This document shows, in pieces, positions 1-11,446 of a DNA stretch of 64,000 bases. Numbering within the stretch: the first letter of the stretch is position 1; every line of letters starts with the position of its first letter. Both the position numbers and the translations under genes were made by a program. Origin of the DNA: Thunnus maccoyii (taxonomy: Eukaryota > Chordata > Actinopteri > Scombriformes > Scombridae); contig NC_056544.1 of assembly GCF_910596095.1 (NCBI RefSeq), positions 8,789,155-8,853,154 on the forward strand, read 5' to 3'. The notes beneath the pieces are model-generated. The model did no database searches. It saw only the letters and a program-made list of their open reading frames with translations, and was not told the origin of the DNA.

Positions 1-663
1 GATTTAAGTTCCTCAAGGACTGCACAGGCCAACACACAGACTAAAGATCACTGTCAGTGTGAGCGGTGAAGTCCTGTGTGGTTTCCCTGGTCAAACATTT
101 TGCAAATGTAGCTTCCCTGTAGTGCTCTCAGTAACTGAACCAATCCCTTTGATACGAGGTTAGGTAACCTTTATTTCATAATTTTTTTGGCAAAGAAATC
201 TTTTGTTCCAGCATTACAACACCACTGTTGTAAACTCAGTTGAGAGTCATTGAGATACAGTAACTAAATCACTCTAATTTACTACATTGACTGGTTTGAA
301 CCAACAGGGCAAGTGTGAACATGTACGAGACAGTCAAGAGTTAGTCATTAACAACTCACAACATTTTACTACATAATCATTATTCATCAGTGTTGTCTTA
401 ACAACAACATCTACCATGACCATAACTATAACTATCATTATGGTGGCCTATGTGTCTAAAGGGCTCTGCCATCAGCAGATGGTCAGGCTGTAAATATACC
501 TATACTTAACATAATATTTTTGTACTGTCATGTATATACATCGCAACAGTCAAACTGCTCAGCAATCTTGTAGTGAAGCAATGCCTCAATTCATGCAAGA
601 ACAATCTGTTGTCACATTTTGTAAAACGGCATGTGATTTCATCTAATGTGTGTGTGATCAACA
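1..663 (-). other. possible 3' UTR of an unidentified minus-strand gene
   Basis: No coding potential is visible on either strand. If the open segment at 664-813 is a real terminal exon, this stretch would be its 3' UTR. A minus-strand AATAAA (read as tttatt) occurs near 170-175, about 490 bases past the proposed stop, which is a reasonable position for a poly(A) signal. The idea depends wholly on that exon being real. Confidence 0.25.
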
Positions 664-813
664 TCACTTCTTCATTCCAAGAAGAGCCATAATCAACTCC
701 TTCCTGGTAAAACTAGTCTTCTTTCTTCTTGTTACAGTAAGGGCTTCTATGAAATTCTGCTCATGTGGAGCCATGTGTCCAAATACCTGTTTGACTAGTG
801 TCTGAACTTTTAA
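664..813 (-). CDS. possible terminal coding exon, unknown protein
   Basis: On the minus strand a pyrimidine-rich stretch ending in TTTCCAG at about 814-820 is followed by 49 open codons and TGA at 664-666. The peptide starts LKVQTLVKQVFGHM and ends in the basic, lysine-rich MALLGMKK. It reads like a compact alpha-helical, basic C-terminus of a nuclear protein. It has no simple-sequence bias, unlike most short open frames nearby. I do not recognise the protein. A promoter-like first exon with a good donor lies upstream on the same strand at 3342-3530, and a poly(A) signal lies downstream near 170, so a small gene is possible. The middle exons were not found. It could still be a chance open frame. 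Confidence 0.3.
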   Translation of the reverse strand, partial: LKVQTLVKQVFGHMAPHEQNFIEALTVTRRKKTSFTRKELIMALLGMKK

Positions 814-1938
814 CTGGAAATTTGCACGAAAATCAGGAAGTAAAAACCATCAGAGACAATGGCACCGTTTCACAAAGGACAAGTCTTTTTGAGCATTATA
901 TGCACCTATCAAAAGGGATGAGATTAAGTCAAATCATTTGAGAAATCGTAGATACAGAACAAACCAAGCTCCACTTTAAGTGAGACTCATTATCTGTGTT
1001 GATACAGATCTACAATAAAAACAACATATGGCAGCTTTCACACGGTTCTCTAGAACTGCATTACTGAACAAAACCCACAAGTCATTATCAACACAGTTGC
1101 ATGCACCCTATGATATATATCATAGGCAGCATAACATCCTACAGCTGAAAGACTGAGCCTCAATTATAACTCACATCATAAGCTCCAGTGTGCTGCATTG
1201 CACCGAACATATGACACTTCATGTATAACCAATTAGCCTGCTTACTTTAAATAAATGTACACACTCAAATGCACCCTTCTAAAAATGACAATTATGACTT
1301 AACTCAGTTAGATATAGATGTCTATAAGCAAGCAGCAAATATTTTCAAAATCTTGATTTATTTGAAAATTTATTTGTTAACCACCAACCAAAATCCCCAG
1401 TAAAAACTTTTTTTTTTTTTTAATAAACACTGAATCAGAATTTGGTCTGATCTTACAGGGCTCTTGCTACAGAACTCTTTCCAACTAACTTTGCAAAAAA
1501 AAAAAAAAAAAAAAAAAAAGACGTGTGGGAGTCAAAAAGAGATGGTGAGAAAAAGAGAAGAACGTCAGGGGGGTAACAGGAGAAGAGAGGAGGAGAGGTC
1601 AGGGGTGCGTAGGAGTCATTGTGCAGTGGCAAATCATGTGAGAGTCACACTGGAGAAAAGCTCCAAGTAGCTCATGGGAAAGTGAGCCAGAAGTAGAACA
1701 GTGAGGCAGGCAAATCCCATTTATTAGGCTGGTACGAGTATTCTGGAAGAAAAAAAAAAAAAAGAAAGAAAAAAAAAAAAAAACAGCAGCACATTCTAAA
1801 TTATAGACATGAGTAGCAACACTGGATGCATTTGTATTCTATGCAGAAAAGACAATGACCTCTAGTCTTTAGCTTTAAGCAAGTTTTTCTTACTAAAATC
1901 CAGGTTCTGGTGGTCAGCAATGGGTCCAACCTGTACAT

Positions 1939-2229
1939 TAGGGCTGAGAAAAATGATTTTAATTTTAATTATCGATTAATCTGTCAACTATTTTCTCAAT
2001 TATGATAAGTCATTAGGTCTATAAAATGTCTGATAATGTCAGTACATGTTTCCCAAAGCCCAAGGTGACTTCCTGAAGTATCTTTTGTCCCAACCAAGTT
2101 AGCTAGCTTTCATAGATGACTTAATACACCAGAAAATATTCACATTTGAAGCTTTAATCAGAGAATTTGGATATTAGAGTAGAGTAGAGTACTTTGTGAT
2201 TAATTTTCAACTAATCGTTGCAGCTCTAC
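1939..2229. repeat. hAT-like non-autonomous DNA element, copy A
   Basis: It starts tagggctg and ends ttgcagctctact, with inner arms rich in ATCGATTAAT and AACTAATCG. This terminal pattern (AGGGCTGCAAC..., rich in CGATTAATCG) marks a very common teleost non-autonomous DNA transposon family. The middle contains phrases shared with that family, such as tttcccaaagcccaag and cagaaaatattcacattt. Related copies lie at 12099-12442 and 62993-63322. The copy is diverged and has no coding capacity. Confidence 0.65.
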
Positions 2230-2829
2230 TGTACATCCAAGACCCCCCCCCCCCATCACCACCAGGTGGCACCACAGTGTGCATGTGTGCCAAATACACA
2301 CCAATCTTTGTGGTAGGGGCTGATCAAAATTGAGTCAGAAACGAAAGATTCAAATGACTAATGACGCTACAGATTCTACTAAACCCAGAAGGAGGACTCT
2401 TAATATGATTAAAGCTGTTTGACATGCAGCCTAAAATGCATGAGAGCCAATAATCAATTGATCTTTTCAGAGAAGAGCATGTCTAAAGCACAACAGTTGT
2501 CAAATTCACCTGCTGCTAGTCTGAACAATGTGTTAGGTATGTTAGTCATGACTAACATCACACTATGCTGCCTTCGGGTGAACTCATCCATAACCAAATC
2601 TAGTTCCTGTCATACACATTTGACGGGGAAAAAGCTGCTTAGCTTCACTTAATTTAAAAAAGTGGACAAGCAGATTGGCATATTTGAAGGGAAAAAAAAG
2701 TCTAGACTGGAGGTTACAGCCATGGATGTTGTAGTAGAGATAGCTTATCTATGCCGCTGCCTGTCAAGGTCAGTAAACAGGGACATTGTAATGTCTACCT
2801 AGTGACACCATTGCCCAGTGCAGGACGAG

Positions 2830-3240
2830 TCATACATAGAAACTGGACGTGTTTAACACCGGCGCAGTGCAGCACACCAAGCCGAGGTTGTTGAACGTGA
2901 CTACTGGCTTCCTTCGTTATGGCGCCTTTGTTTCAATGGCAACGTGACAGCCAAACGCTGAGAGGACCGCTTCAAATACTGAATGATAGGGAGGAAATGT
3001 GTAACAACCAGGTTACAGCTACGACAGAGGAGGTGGCGTGACCGCCTCCGCTGCCGCATGCTTCAGTTGAACAAGCTTGACACGACAGCATTAGCGTTGC
3101 ATTGACGAGGGTAGCATGCATTAAAATGTTAGTAAAGGGATAAGATATAGAATATCGGAAATATGTTACATAAATCGCAATTTCTCTACACTTTCCAGAT
3201 AAAAACGATAACATAGAGTCGCCCATATGGCAGTCTTTGA
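2830..3240. promoter_or_regulatory. CpG-rich promoter-like segment
   Basis: CpG dinucleotides are denser here than in the surrounding AT-rich DNA (for example accggcgcag, tatggcgcc, aacgtgacag). The stretch is free of simple repeats. It contains an imperfect X-box-like inverted motif at 2930-2943. No open reading frame is associated with it. It may be part of one CpG-rich promoter region together with 3342-3530. Confidence 0.35.
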
Positions 3241-3341
3241 AACAGTGGTTAACGTTAGTACTTTAGTATAATTAGCTTTAACAGTTCTAAAGCTCAGTTT
3301 GAACTATTGCAACGAACTGTCTGTCACGGATAAAACTCTCA

Positions 3342-3530
3342 CCTTCGCTTCAAAACTGCTAAAACCGACTGACTTCTTCAGTGGCACCCCCTTGACACGA
3401 GGTTTCTCCTCCAGGCTGCTTCCTTGCTATCGCTCTTGCTCAGCCGGTGTCCTTGACCATGCTTCTCGTAGTTTTATCTCCATCGGATTGGCCAGCGTGG
3501 CTGTTTACGTCACTTCCTTAGGTGTGTTCT
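3342..3530 (-). promoter_or_regulatory. minus-strand first exon / promoter candidate
   Basis: Read on the minus strand, a CpG-bearing segment ends in GCGAAG|GTGAGAG, a strong splice donor with GT at 3341-3342. Just upstream are a CCAAT-type motif (GGCCAATCC) and GGAAGTGACGT, which combines ETS and CRE/ATF half-sites. These are typical of a housekeeping promoter and a short non-coding leader. ATGs inside the leader run quickly into stops. The gene it would serve is not identified; the possible exon at 664-813 is on the same strand. The opposite strand has a 134-codon open frame here, which I take as incidental. Confidence 0.35.
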
Positions 3531-4424
3531 GGCGCCCAATAAATTATGTCAGATCCTGTCCGTACTGGTCCATTTGTGAAGGTGAGCCACATGTGCTTCT
3601 TGAAACTGACAGAATCTACATGCATATGAAGAAGCGCTTCCCCCCTCACTACATATGTTTACGCTACTCTTGTGCAGTGAAAACTATTATAAGGTCGTTA
3701 TAGACTGGAGAAGATAACATATAGTAACAGCAGAGATCTAATTAAGACTGTACTGCTCTACATAAGACAAAACAACGCTGAGGTTAAAATAAGGTCAGTG
3801 TTAATGGTGGAAAGCACCTATGCACATGTTCTCAAATACTGTTCTTTTGCATGGGTATTTCCATTTTATGCTGTCAATACCTCTGCTGCACAACATTTCA
3901 GGGGGAACTACTATACTTTTAAATCCACTACAATTATTATTTAACAGCTGTTAGTTACTGGTTATTTCACAGATTAAGAATATGTATTGAAAATGTGAGT
4001 TCATGAATATGATGCATTGCTTTACATAAAACTACCCAACAGTGTATAAAGTACTTGTGTACTTTTACCCAAGTAAAAATTTGAACGCATGATTTTTACT
4101 TTAAATGGAGTATTTTTTATAGTGAACTATTGAGTTTTACTTTCACTATTTCACCACTGATCTTACTGACTGAGTACCACAGACACTTAACACACCCTAT
4201 ATAATAGTCTATAAGTCCTATATATATATATATCTACAGCTATACCATGAGAGATATTATGGAGTAAATCGAAGGTCAAATATAATGAAATGTTCACAAT
4301 AAATGTTGCATGTCATGAGACAAACTTTTGTCTATACAATAAGTAATTAGTAAGTAAGTAATAAGTATTTTAATTCTGGAAGAAGCCAGGGGTTTATTTC
4401 AGCCATGGGTTACCATGAATAACC

Positions 4425-4462
<38 letters not shown>

Positions 4463-6299
4463 AGTGGGTCATAGACAAATTGGCAACACCACACAAACCC
4501 TGACTTTCTGTCTGCTGCTCACCTTGAAATAAGAACAAACATAATTCCCAGGTGCCAAGAACTGTTAACTTTTCAAACCCCAGAATCCACAAAAAATGTC
4601 TTTATGCTGCAGCTGTGAAAATATCAGCTTAAGGAGAGAAGGGGAAAGGAAGTGCAGACCTATTTGTTTTGGTCATGACTGTGCTGACTAAGTCAGAGGC
4701 ACAGATTTTTTCCAGTTTAGTTGTCTGGGACAAATTCGGCTTTTTCTTGTTGTCTGAGTCACATCAGTCATGTTTTAGAAAGAGCTAATATCCAGCGGTA
4801 ATATGGTACATTATTGTACTATCTACAACCTGCTGTTACTGACGCCAACACTGGTCAATTATTTAGTGGTAAGGCTGAAAAACACACAAATCCTATGCCA
4901 GCAACTTAAAATGGGGGCAATATTGATAATTTGGTTATTATATCACCCAGTGTTGTGTTCATACAGACAGTGTTGACAGATCAGCCACTCCTGTGATTGG
5001 GTATTTGAGGTGGGCAGGGGCAAAGCAGTCGCCAGTGGTGGTAAATTATTAGTAAATCTTTGTAAACATGTTGTTCTTTTTCTTTTTTGATTGCAGGTTT
5101 TGCAATCGTATTTATTTGCCGTCACTTTTAATAATTGATTATTGAACAAAAACAGTTGTGTTACTGTCCCTATAATTGCTCTTTTGGATGTCCTCAGTAA
5201 TTACATGTTTATGCCTGGTGCCAGGCTGCTAACATGTATTTTGTTCAAACCAGTCATTGGGTGGTCTGAGCCTAGTTTTTAATAATTTTCCCACAGCATT
5301 ATTTCCCACATTTTGTGTCACTTTCCATCATTGCTTTGAAATTTAAAGTTCACTCATGTAATATGTCCACTGGTTGTTAAACATCCAGGTTCATACCCAA
5401 GATTAGATTTAGAAAAAGCTGCTGTATATCTCCATCTAAACAAAACAGTGGACATGAAGGGAATTTATATCTGTCCTCTCTTGGAAACAGACAGTCCCAC
5501 AGTTTAGAGACTGATTTAGAGTTCTGAAAGTTCAACAGCATTTTTTACATCAAGTTGTTGTTGTAGTTTCATGCAATCTAAGGCCAAGAATGTAAAGTCA
5601 CTATAGAGACGGTTGTCAGAGTGGATTTAATTGTCTCTTTTTTTTCTGTGTAATTATTACCTGACACTCCAATGTGGCCTGGATTAGTGTTAGACCGTAC
5701 AAACAGTATGTAATAGTGCCCTTGCTTGCCTGTGTTGTTTGGTTGAATTGTTAACACTGTGGGATACGTTGGAGGTGAACAGCACAGCAAGCTAACAGTT
5801 CTCACAGTATCTGTAGCTGCCATTCATGGCGCTGTAACAATACTCCAACTGTGCAAAAGCAGTGGAGGACACATTTTCTAAGAAAAATATATTATGCAAG
5901 GTGGAGGTGGTTCTAGACTTCACTGGAAATATCTGGGTTTTATAAAAAAATTACTAAGAAACACGTGCACACATTGCACACACAGACTCATAGACTTCAA
6001 GATTAAACCACTTTGCTGAAATGATTAAGAAACACCTCATGCAACACTTAAGTTCCCTTGGTATACTCAACAACAGCTTGTTTTGTGAATACACAGATTT
6101 GACATCACTGAACGGTTGCATTTTGAAGCTGAAATACAAGAAAAAATTATTTGTTTTTAAATGTTAACAGAAACCAAGTAAAGTGAAGTAAGCTTATCTC
6201 ACTCTGTTGTAGGATTATATTTAAATATATGTTAAATTTGAGGAACTCACAACAGATGCCAGACTTCCTTTTATGCTGTATGATATCTGCAGATAAACT
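3531..6299. other. gene-less AT-rich DNA
   Basis: No exon or recognisable repeat family is seen apart from a short (TA)n near 4220 and the 36-base C run listed separately. Short open frames in this stretch have no familiar content and no splice context. Confidence 0.5.
4427..4462. repeat. uninterrupted 36-base poly-C run
   Basis: Thirty-six consecutive C on the plus strand (G36 on the minus strand), flanked by ordinary AT-rich sequence. Such a run can form i-motif or G-quadruplex structure and is prone to slippage. Its exact length in an assembly is therefore uncertain. Confidence 0.95.
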
Positions 6300-6690
6300 T
6301 GACTCGGTTCACCACTGTTCAAGGACTGAAGGACTTTTGAACTGATTGCCATGAAATCTGCAACAGATATTCAAGGTCACTAGACAAAGAATTCTAATGA
6401 CTCTCTTAACTCTGAGGCCTTACATTTTCATTTGGCACCATCATCAGGTTAAAACTTCAATTCTTTTATTTTCAGATATTTTGGTTTATGATCAAATACC
6501 TGCAAAAGTAATGACATTCTCATCCACTTCCACTGTTTAGTGCAAATTAGCAAATATCCGCATGCTAACAGGCTCAACTAACTAACTGCTAAATGTCAGA
6601 ATGTTAGTCACTATGAGCATGTTAGCATGCTGGTGTAAACATTTAGTTCAAAACACGCCTGTGCCTAAACACAGTCTCACAGATCTGCTA
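6300..6690 (+). repeat. teleost interspersed repeat with GCATGCTAACA core
   Basis: The stretch contains tgccatgaaatctg, catgctaacaggctcaac and gagcatgttagcatgctg followed by acagtctcacag..ctgctag. I recognise these as phrases of a widespread fish repeat. A second piece in opposite orientation lies at 23398-23485. No coding content. Confidence 0.5.
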
Positions 6691-6691
6691 G

Positions 6692-6865
6692 AGTATGTGG
6701 GCCCAAAAGTGACACTGGAAATAAATAAATGAATATGATAAATTAAAAAAAAAAAAAGATTAATGGACAGTATATGAATAAAGACTTTTATACTTTTCAG
6801 TAATGGGGTAATAAATAAATACAGAAAAATATTTATTTCCGATGACACTTTTGGGCCCCCATACT
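6692..6865. repeat. inverted-repeat (MITE-like) element
   Basis: Arms of about 35 bases face each other. The left arm begins at 6692 with agtatgtgggcccaaaag. The right arm ends at 6865 and reads, in reverse complement, agtatgggggcccaaaag. Similarity continues into GGAAATAAATA on both sides. The roughly 100-base centre is AT-rich and non-coding. The layout fits a miniature inverted-repeat DNA transposon. The superfamily is unknown and no clear target-site duplication is visible. Confidence 0.6.
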
Positions 6866-8559
6866 TGAATGGCTGTAGACTCTTGGTCTTTCTTAAGCAT
6901 ATCAAGACATAGTAAGGAACATACCAAAAAATATGGGAACGATGAACCATGAGATGAACTTCGCTGAAATGCTCCGTATAACTGTACCGCTAATGAAGCC
7001 CACACTGATCTCAGAAAAACCTTTCGATTTTTGAAGGAGGTCAAGGCTGTATGAGAAAGAAATGTCTTCTGTTTCCCGTGATTCTTTAAAATCCCACTAA
7101 AAACTGTTTTCTCTCCTCATAGGCTTTGTAGGATGTAAAGTAGTGGAGATCCATTTATCTTGAGAAAAGCAAACAAAGGTGGTCTCACAGCAATCCCAGC
7201 TGGATTCATAATCTTTTCTGGATGAAGTTTTATGTCCAGGGATCTGACTAAACAAGCCTGTACAATATACTTAATGATAACGTATTCACCCAAGATGCCT
7301 ATAAGGCAGGAAAGAGATTTGTTTTGTTCTTTCTCTTCCTCTCACTAAGGTTTGATTCATTTTTGCAAATATTAATTTATATTTTCATATCTCCAGGTGC
7401 TCGGTTGATTCTGAAACTGCTAATGATCTTCAGGTTGTATTTATCACAGAGGAAGTGTAAATAGATGCACCACAGAACACCTGTGTTCTTGTTATGCAAA
7501 ACCAAAAAATAGAGGGGATGGTTGGTATATATATGTTCCTTTCTCTTCTCTCTACCTTATGTTATTTCAAGCATGAATCAGTTGTAGGGTTTCACACTTT
7601 AAGCTTAAAACCTCATTGTGACAGTAATCTGATAAAAGCCCAAGCAGAGCAGATGCCTGACCTACTTCAATCCATAGAGACTCAAAGTTTAGGTGCACTC
7701 ACTTGCCTCATTGAATGAGATTTGGTGTGTTCGGCCATGGGAGGTTTTCTTCCTCAGGAAACTATGATTATGCAGCTGCTGACACAGACAGTCCTGCACA
7801 ACCACAAGCACACCTGCAAGGAGGGAACCAGACCAACTAAAACCAAGATTTCTTCCGAGACCCATGGAAAATCTACTGTTTACCTAAGTATAACCATGTG
7901 CAGACATGCACAGACAAAACCCTCTCTGGCAAGCATGTTTAGTGTCATGGAATTTTGTTCCACCTTAGGTTGAATTACTGATTGCCTAAAAATAGCTGGG
8001 CAATCATACACAAAGAGCGGCAGGCAAACTGAGCTTGGTTCACAGTCTTAAGGCTACATGTGTTCATAAAATGCTAAAAGATATTAGGCTGAAAGGAAAA
8101 GATAATTTTGAATGTGTAATTTCTTGTCATTTTGAGGTGGTTTTGTCAATATTGACACCAGTGTACTGAATCTGAGTCCATCCAGCAGCTCCTGTATGAT
8201 TTATAGAAACAAACCTCATACATGCTCTTGAGTAGAAACACACTCTCTTGCTCTTTGATCCCGCCTTTTTCACTTGAGTAGTATCTTTTTCTGTCACCTT
8301 TAACCAGCCCAACAGTAATGCATCACTTTCCCAGAAAAGATATCCTTATCACTGTCCCACCCATGAGTGCTGCAGGAGGAAACCCACAGACAGTACAATC
8401 TGTGGTTTGTGGACCTAATACAGTCAGCTTTCAACAGTGTCAACTACACACTTGTAAGAGACAATATGATGTGACAGATAGACTACATGATGCTGCAACA
8501 TGTAGACTATCTCACTGGAGTTTACCTGAGACTTCATGTCTTGGCACAGTTGTCTTACA
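6866..8559. other. gene-less stretch
   Basis: Several 60-85 codon open frames occur on both strands, but none has recognisable motifs, codon structure or flanking splice signals. Nothing else supportable is seen. Confidence 0.45.
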
Positions 8560-8735
8560 ACTGCACTGTTGTATATATATTGAACTCCATTTACTTGACT
8601 TTTTATTTTGTTTGTATTTATTACTCCTATTTCTTATCTGTTTCCTTGTTTCCTGCACTGCTGCAATAAATTTTCCCTCAGGGGATCAATTAAGTCATTA
8701 CATCTTGTCTCTTGTCTTATCTTGTAGGATGTTTC
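8560..8735 (+). repeat. LINE/SINE 3'-tail-like fragment
   Basis: The sequence ctgctgcaataaattttccctcaggggatcaattaagt followed by tcttgtcttatcttg closely resembles the 3' tail of a common fish retroposon (AATTTCCC..GGGATCAATAAAGT followed by short TCTTA repeats). Only the tail region is recognisable. Confidence 0.45.
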
Positions 8736-8839
8736 AAGTAAAATAGATGAGGAAGTAGCAACAGCTAATCATGAAAACAATTCTAAATTCAGTATAATTC
8801 ACCAAATTCGAAAAAAACATCACACTTCCAACTTTTCTC

Positions 8840-10440
8840 ATGATTCTTCCTTGTCTTTGTCCTCATTTGCTAGATAGCTTCAAGTTAGTTGATATGGAAA
8901 CACTCACCAACATTGTGCCACACATAAAACCTTCATCCCATCATCTGGATATCATTCCAGCTAAATTGTTCAGAGAAGTGATGGAGGAAATAGTCCCTAG
9001 TCTGCTCCAAATTTTAAACAGCTGTCCCAGATTATTTTGAAATAGCCTCTATTCAGCCACTGCTAAAAGGACCTGGCCATGATCCATCAGTTTAAAAAGA
9101 AAAAAATTAGACCAATCTCAAAATTGCCCCACATTTCTGAAATTCTTGAGAACCTGGTTTTAGAACAACTTCTGGAAGCGCTTAATAACTAAAGCATTTT
9201 TGAGAAATTTCAATCTGGATTTTGCAAGCTACATAGCACCAAAACAGCTGTTCTAAGGGTTACAAATGACTTATTATTGACTGCAGACTCTGGACACTAC
9301 TCTGTATCGGTGCTGCTTGACCTTAGCGCAGCATTCAACACCAACGATCACGCTACGCTAATTAATTGACTTAAGGATTGGGTGGGAACAGCCCTGAAGT
9401 GGTTCTCCTCCTATCGGTCAAATAGAACATTTTATGTCTCGCTTGATTCATTCATCTCTTCAACTGCACAGACAACATGTGGCATACCTCAGGGATCAAT
9501 TCTGTTTTCTATATATGCTACCATTAGGTCATGACATTTTCACTGTTATGCAGATGATACACTGTTATATCTCTCCACTAAAGCCTCTGAATGCAACAAG
9601 CAGACCATACAATGGAGCTGTTTAAACTCAGACAGAATAGAGATGCTTATCGTTGGCCCTGAGCACTTCCGTAATCAAGTCCAGCCACTGCTCGGTCCCC
9701 TTATCCCAAATATTAAGATGACTGCTAAGAACCTGGGTGTCATATTTGACAGTGAGCTAAGCTTTGAACTATATTTCCTCATGCCTGGACTATTCTAACA
9801 CCTTGTTTACCTGCCTCAGTGCCTGAGCTGCAGCTCAACTTCAGACTGTGCTGAACTTTGGAGCCAGACTTCTGATTAAGACCAAATGCTCTTCTCACAT
9901 CACCCTGGTTTTAGCCACTTTGCACTGGTTACCAGTTTCTTTTAGAATCCATTTTAAAATCGTACTCATGACTTACAAGGCTTTACATGGCCAGGTGCCA
10001 GAGTACGTCAGTGAACTCTTACTGTCCAAAAAGGCCTCTTAGATCTGCTGGGTTAGGCCTGTTAGCTGTTCCAGAGTCCAGGTTAAGTTAGTATTCAATC
10101 TGCTGACACTGTTTCTGCCTTTAAATCCTGTCTTAAGACACACTTTTACAGACTTGTCTTTTTGCCTGACAATTAGTCTCATTCGTTGACATAATACAGC
10201 ACTGTTGTGCTGATTTTAAGTTTATTGTAATAGTTTCACTTGTTTTAGCTTTTGCATGATTTATTCGGACATTTCTTTTATATGGTCTTTTAATTGTATG
10301 CTTGTATTTTGCTGTTCTTCTGTTTTTCTTTTTCTTTATTTGTGATTGTTTTTTATGCTGTCTATGGAAAGCGCTTTGTGCTCCTAGCTTGAAAAGTGCT
10401 ATAGCCTACAAATAAAACTATTATTATTATTATTATTATA
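8840..10440 (+). mobile_element. 5'-truncated, decayed L2-type LINE (reverse transcriptase)
   Basis: Translating the plus strand in shifting frames gives ordered reverse-transcriptase pieces. These are a LDIIPAKLF-like segment near 8950, LLDLSAAFN near 9315 (the catalytic A block), CGIPQGSI near 9480 (block B), and CYADDTLLYLS at 9544 with the YADD catalytic motif at 9547-9558. LGVIFDSELSFE follows near 9735 and a THFYRL-like segment near 10140. Stops and frameshifts separate them. No endonuclease domain is present. The 3' end runs through AAAAGTGCTATAGCCTACAAATAAAACT into an (ATT)n tail, typical of L2/Maui-type fish LINEs. The element is dead and 5'-truncated. Confidence 0.8.
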
Positions 10441-10510
10441 AACAACAACAGCAACAATAATAATGATAATAACAATAACAATAACAATAATAATAATAAT
10501 AATAATAATT
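10420..10510. repeat. ATT/AAT microsatellite at LINE tail
   Basis: A (TTATTA)n run is followed by interrupted (AACAAT)n and (AAT)n directly after the LINE 3' end. It is probably the element's own tail, later expanded. Confidence 0.8.
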
Positions 10511-10511
10511 C

Positions 10512-10898
10512 TGAGTAGGACCATACAAAAGCACCTCTCAGTATGTTTATTTCCTTCTCAGCACAGTAGCAGGCATAAATGTAGATTATGGGGAAGTAAA
10601 GGTAAAAAGAGGATGTAAATGGATCATACATGTCCATTAGGATCCCCAAAACCCAACTGAAACTGTACTCTTTTGTGCAGTGTACTGAAATGTTGAAGTA
10701 AAAGATAGCCATCCAAGACGCGGTGCTCAAACTATAACGGCTGATGCAATGCTCATCCTTGATGAGGGCAGCTGGGGTCCTGGAGACGAATGATATGTTA
10801 TCTGTCTCAAAACATGAGCCAAGCTTATGCACAGGGTATGGCTCCAAAAGACTTTTAACATCTTTGGTTATGTAATCACCCACGCTGGTTTGGGGCAC
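10512..10898 (-). other. open reading frame of unknown nature
   Basis: The minus strand stays open for about 130 codons just beyond the LINE tail, before entering simple-sequence leucine codons. The composition is ordinary: it contains GDYITKDVKSLLEPYPVHK, TPAALIKDEHC and a hydrophobic stretch near its end. A possible splice acceptor (CATCTAG) lies just upstream at about 10903. I do not recognise the protein, and no neighbouring exons were found. It could be a lone exon, a decayed gene or chance. Confidence 0.25.
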
Positions 10899-11440
10899 CT
10901 CTAGATGTTAGTGCCTTTTGTGCTCGGCTTTAGTTATGTAGTTTCTGGTGTTGTGTGTGCCTGCACTTATATGGTTTAAATTGTTTTTTCTCCTATTATG
11001 TGCATCCCATTTCATTTATCAACTAAGTAACTCAGGTCTTTCTTGGTGCCAATTAGGACAAGTAGATTGGTTTACTCCATTAATTAAGATTCTGTTTCTA
11101 ACCAGTAAGACAATATATTTTTCCACATTAAAAGAACCATTTTATTCTTCTTCCATACAATAAAAATAGAACACAGCACATTGAATTTGCCTAAACAAAT
11201 AAGCCAATGATAAAGTAATGTTTCCATGTCATCTTGCACTTTGCAAAAATTTAAATGAAGCCCAGAATTACAGGCTAGTCTTTTTGCTTTGTTTTGGGTT
11301 TTTTTGTCAGTGAGAGGGCCCATTCTTCTGAGACAGGACCCTCTTCACATTTGAAACCTGGTGGATTTGCAGATTGAAACAGGGCAACAGTGACCTCAAG
11401 TGGTCAGTATAAAGAACAACAACAGTGAAGTAAAAAAATA

Positions 11441-11446
11441 TTTATT
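11441..11446 (-). terminator. ints15: poly(A) signal of ints15
   Basis: AATAAA on the minus strand, about 190 bases past the ints15 stop codon. It is the first canonical signal after the CA/GT tract, giving a short 3' UTR of roughly 11420-11634. Confidence 0.6.

Larger units (their letters stand above)
814..3341. other. gene-poor stretch, repeats and poly(A) runs
   Basis: No convincing exon was found. The stretch holds A-runs near 1496-1519 and 1750-1783, a purine-rich segment at 1520-1680, and the hAT-like repeat listed separately. It becomes CpG-rich after about 2830. If the 664-813 exon and the 3342-3530 leader belong together, this is intron. Confidence 0.4.

Noticed and set aside
1464-1670. 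Lysine/arginine-rich 68-codon frame
   Set aside because: Arises from an A-run and purine-rich DNA; no homology or splice context.
3299-3703. 134-codon plus-strand frame
   Set aside because: It is antisense to a promoter-like minus-strand leader, has no familiar content, and CpG-rich DNA is naturally stop-poor.
8840-10440. Functional reverse-transcriptase gene or retron
   Set aside because: The frame is broken many times, the 5' part is missing and the tail is LINE-type; it is a dead L2-like element.
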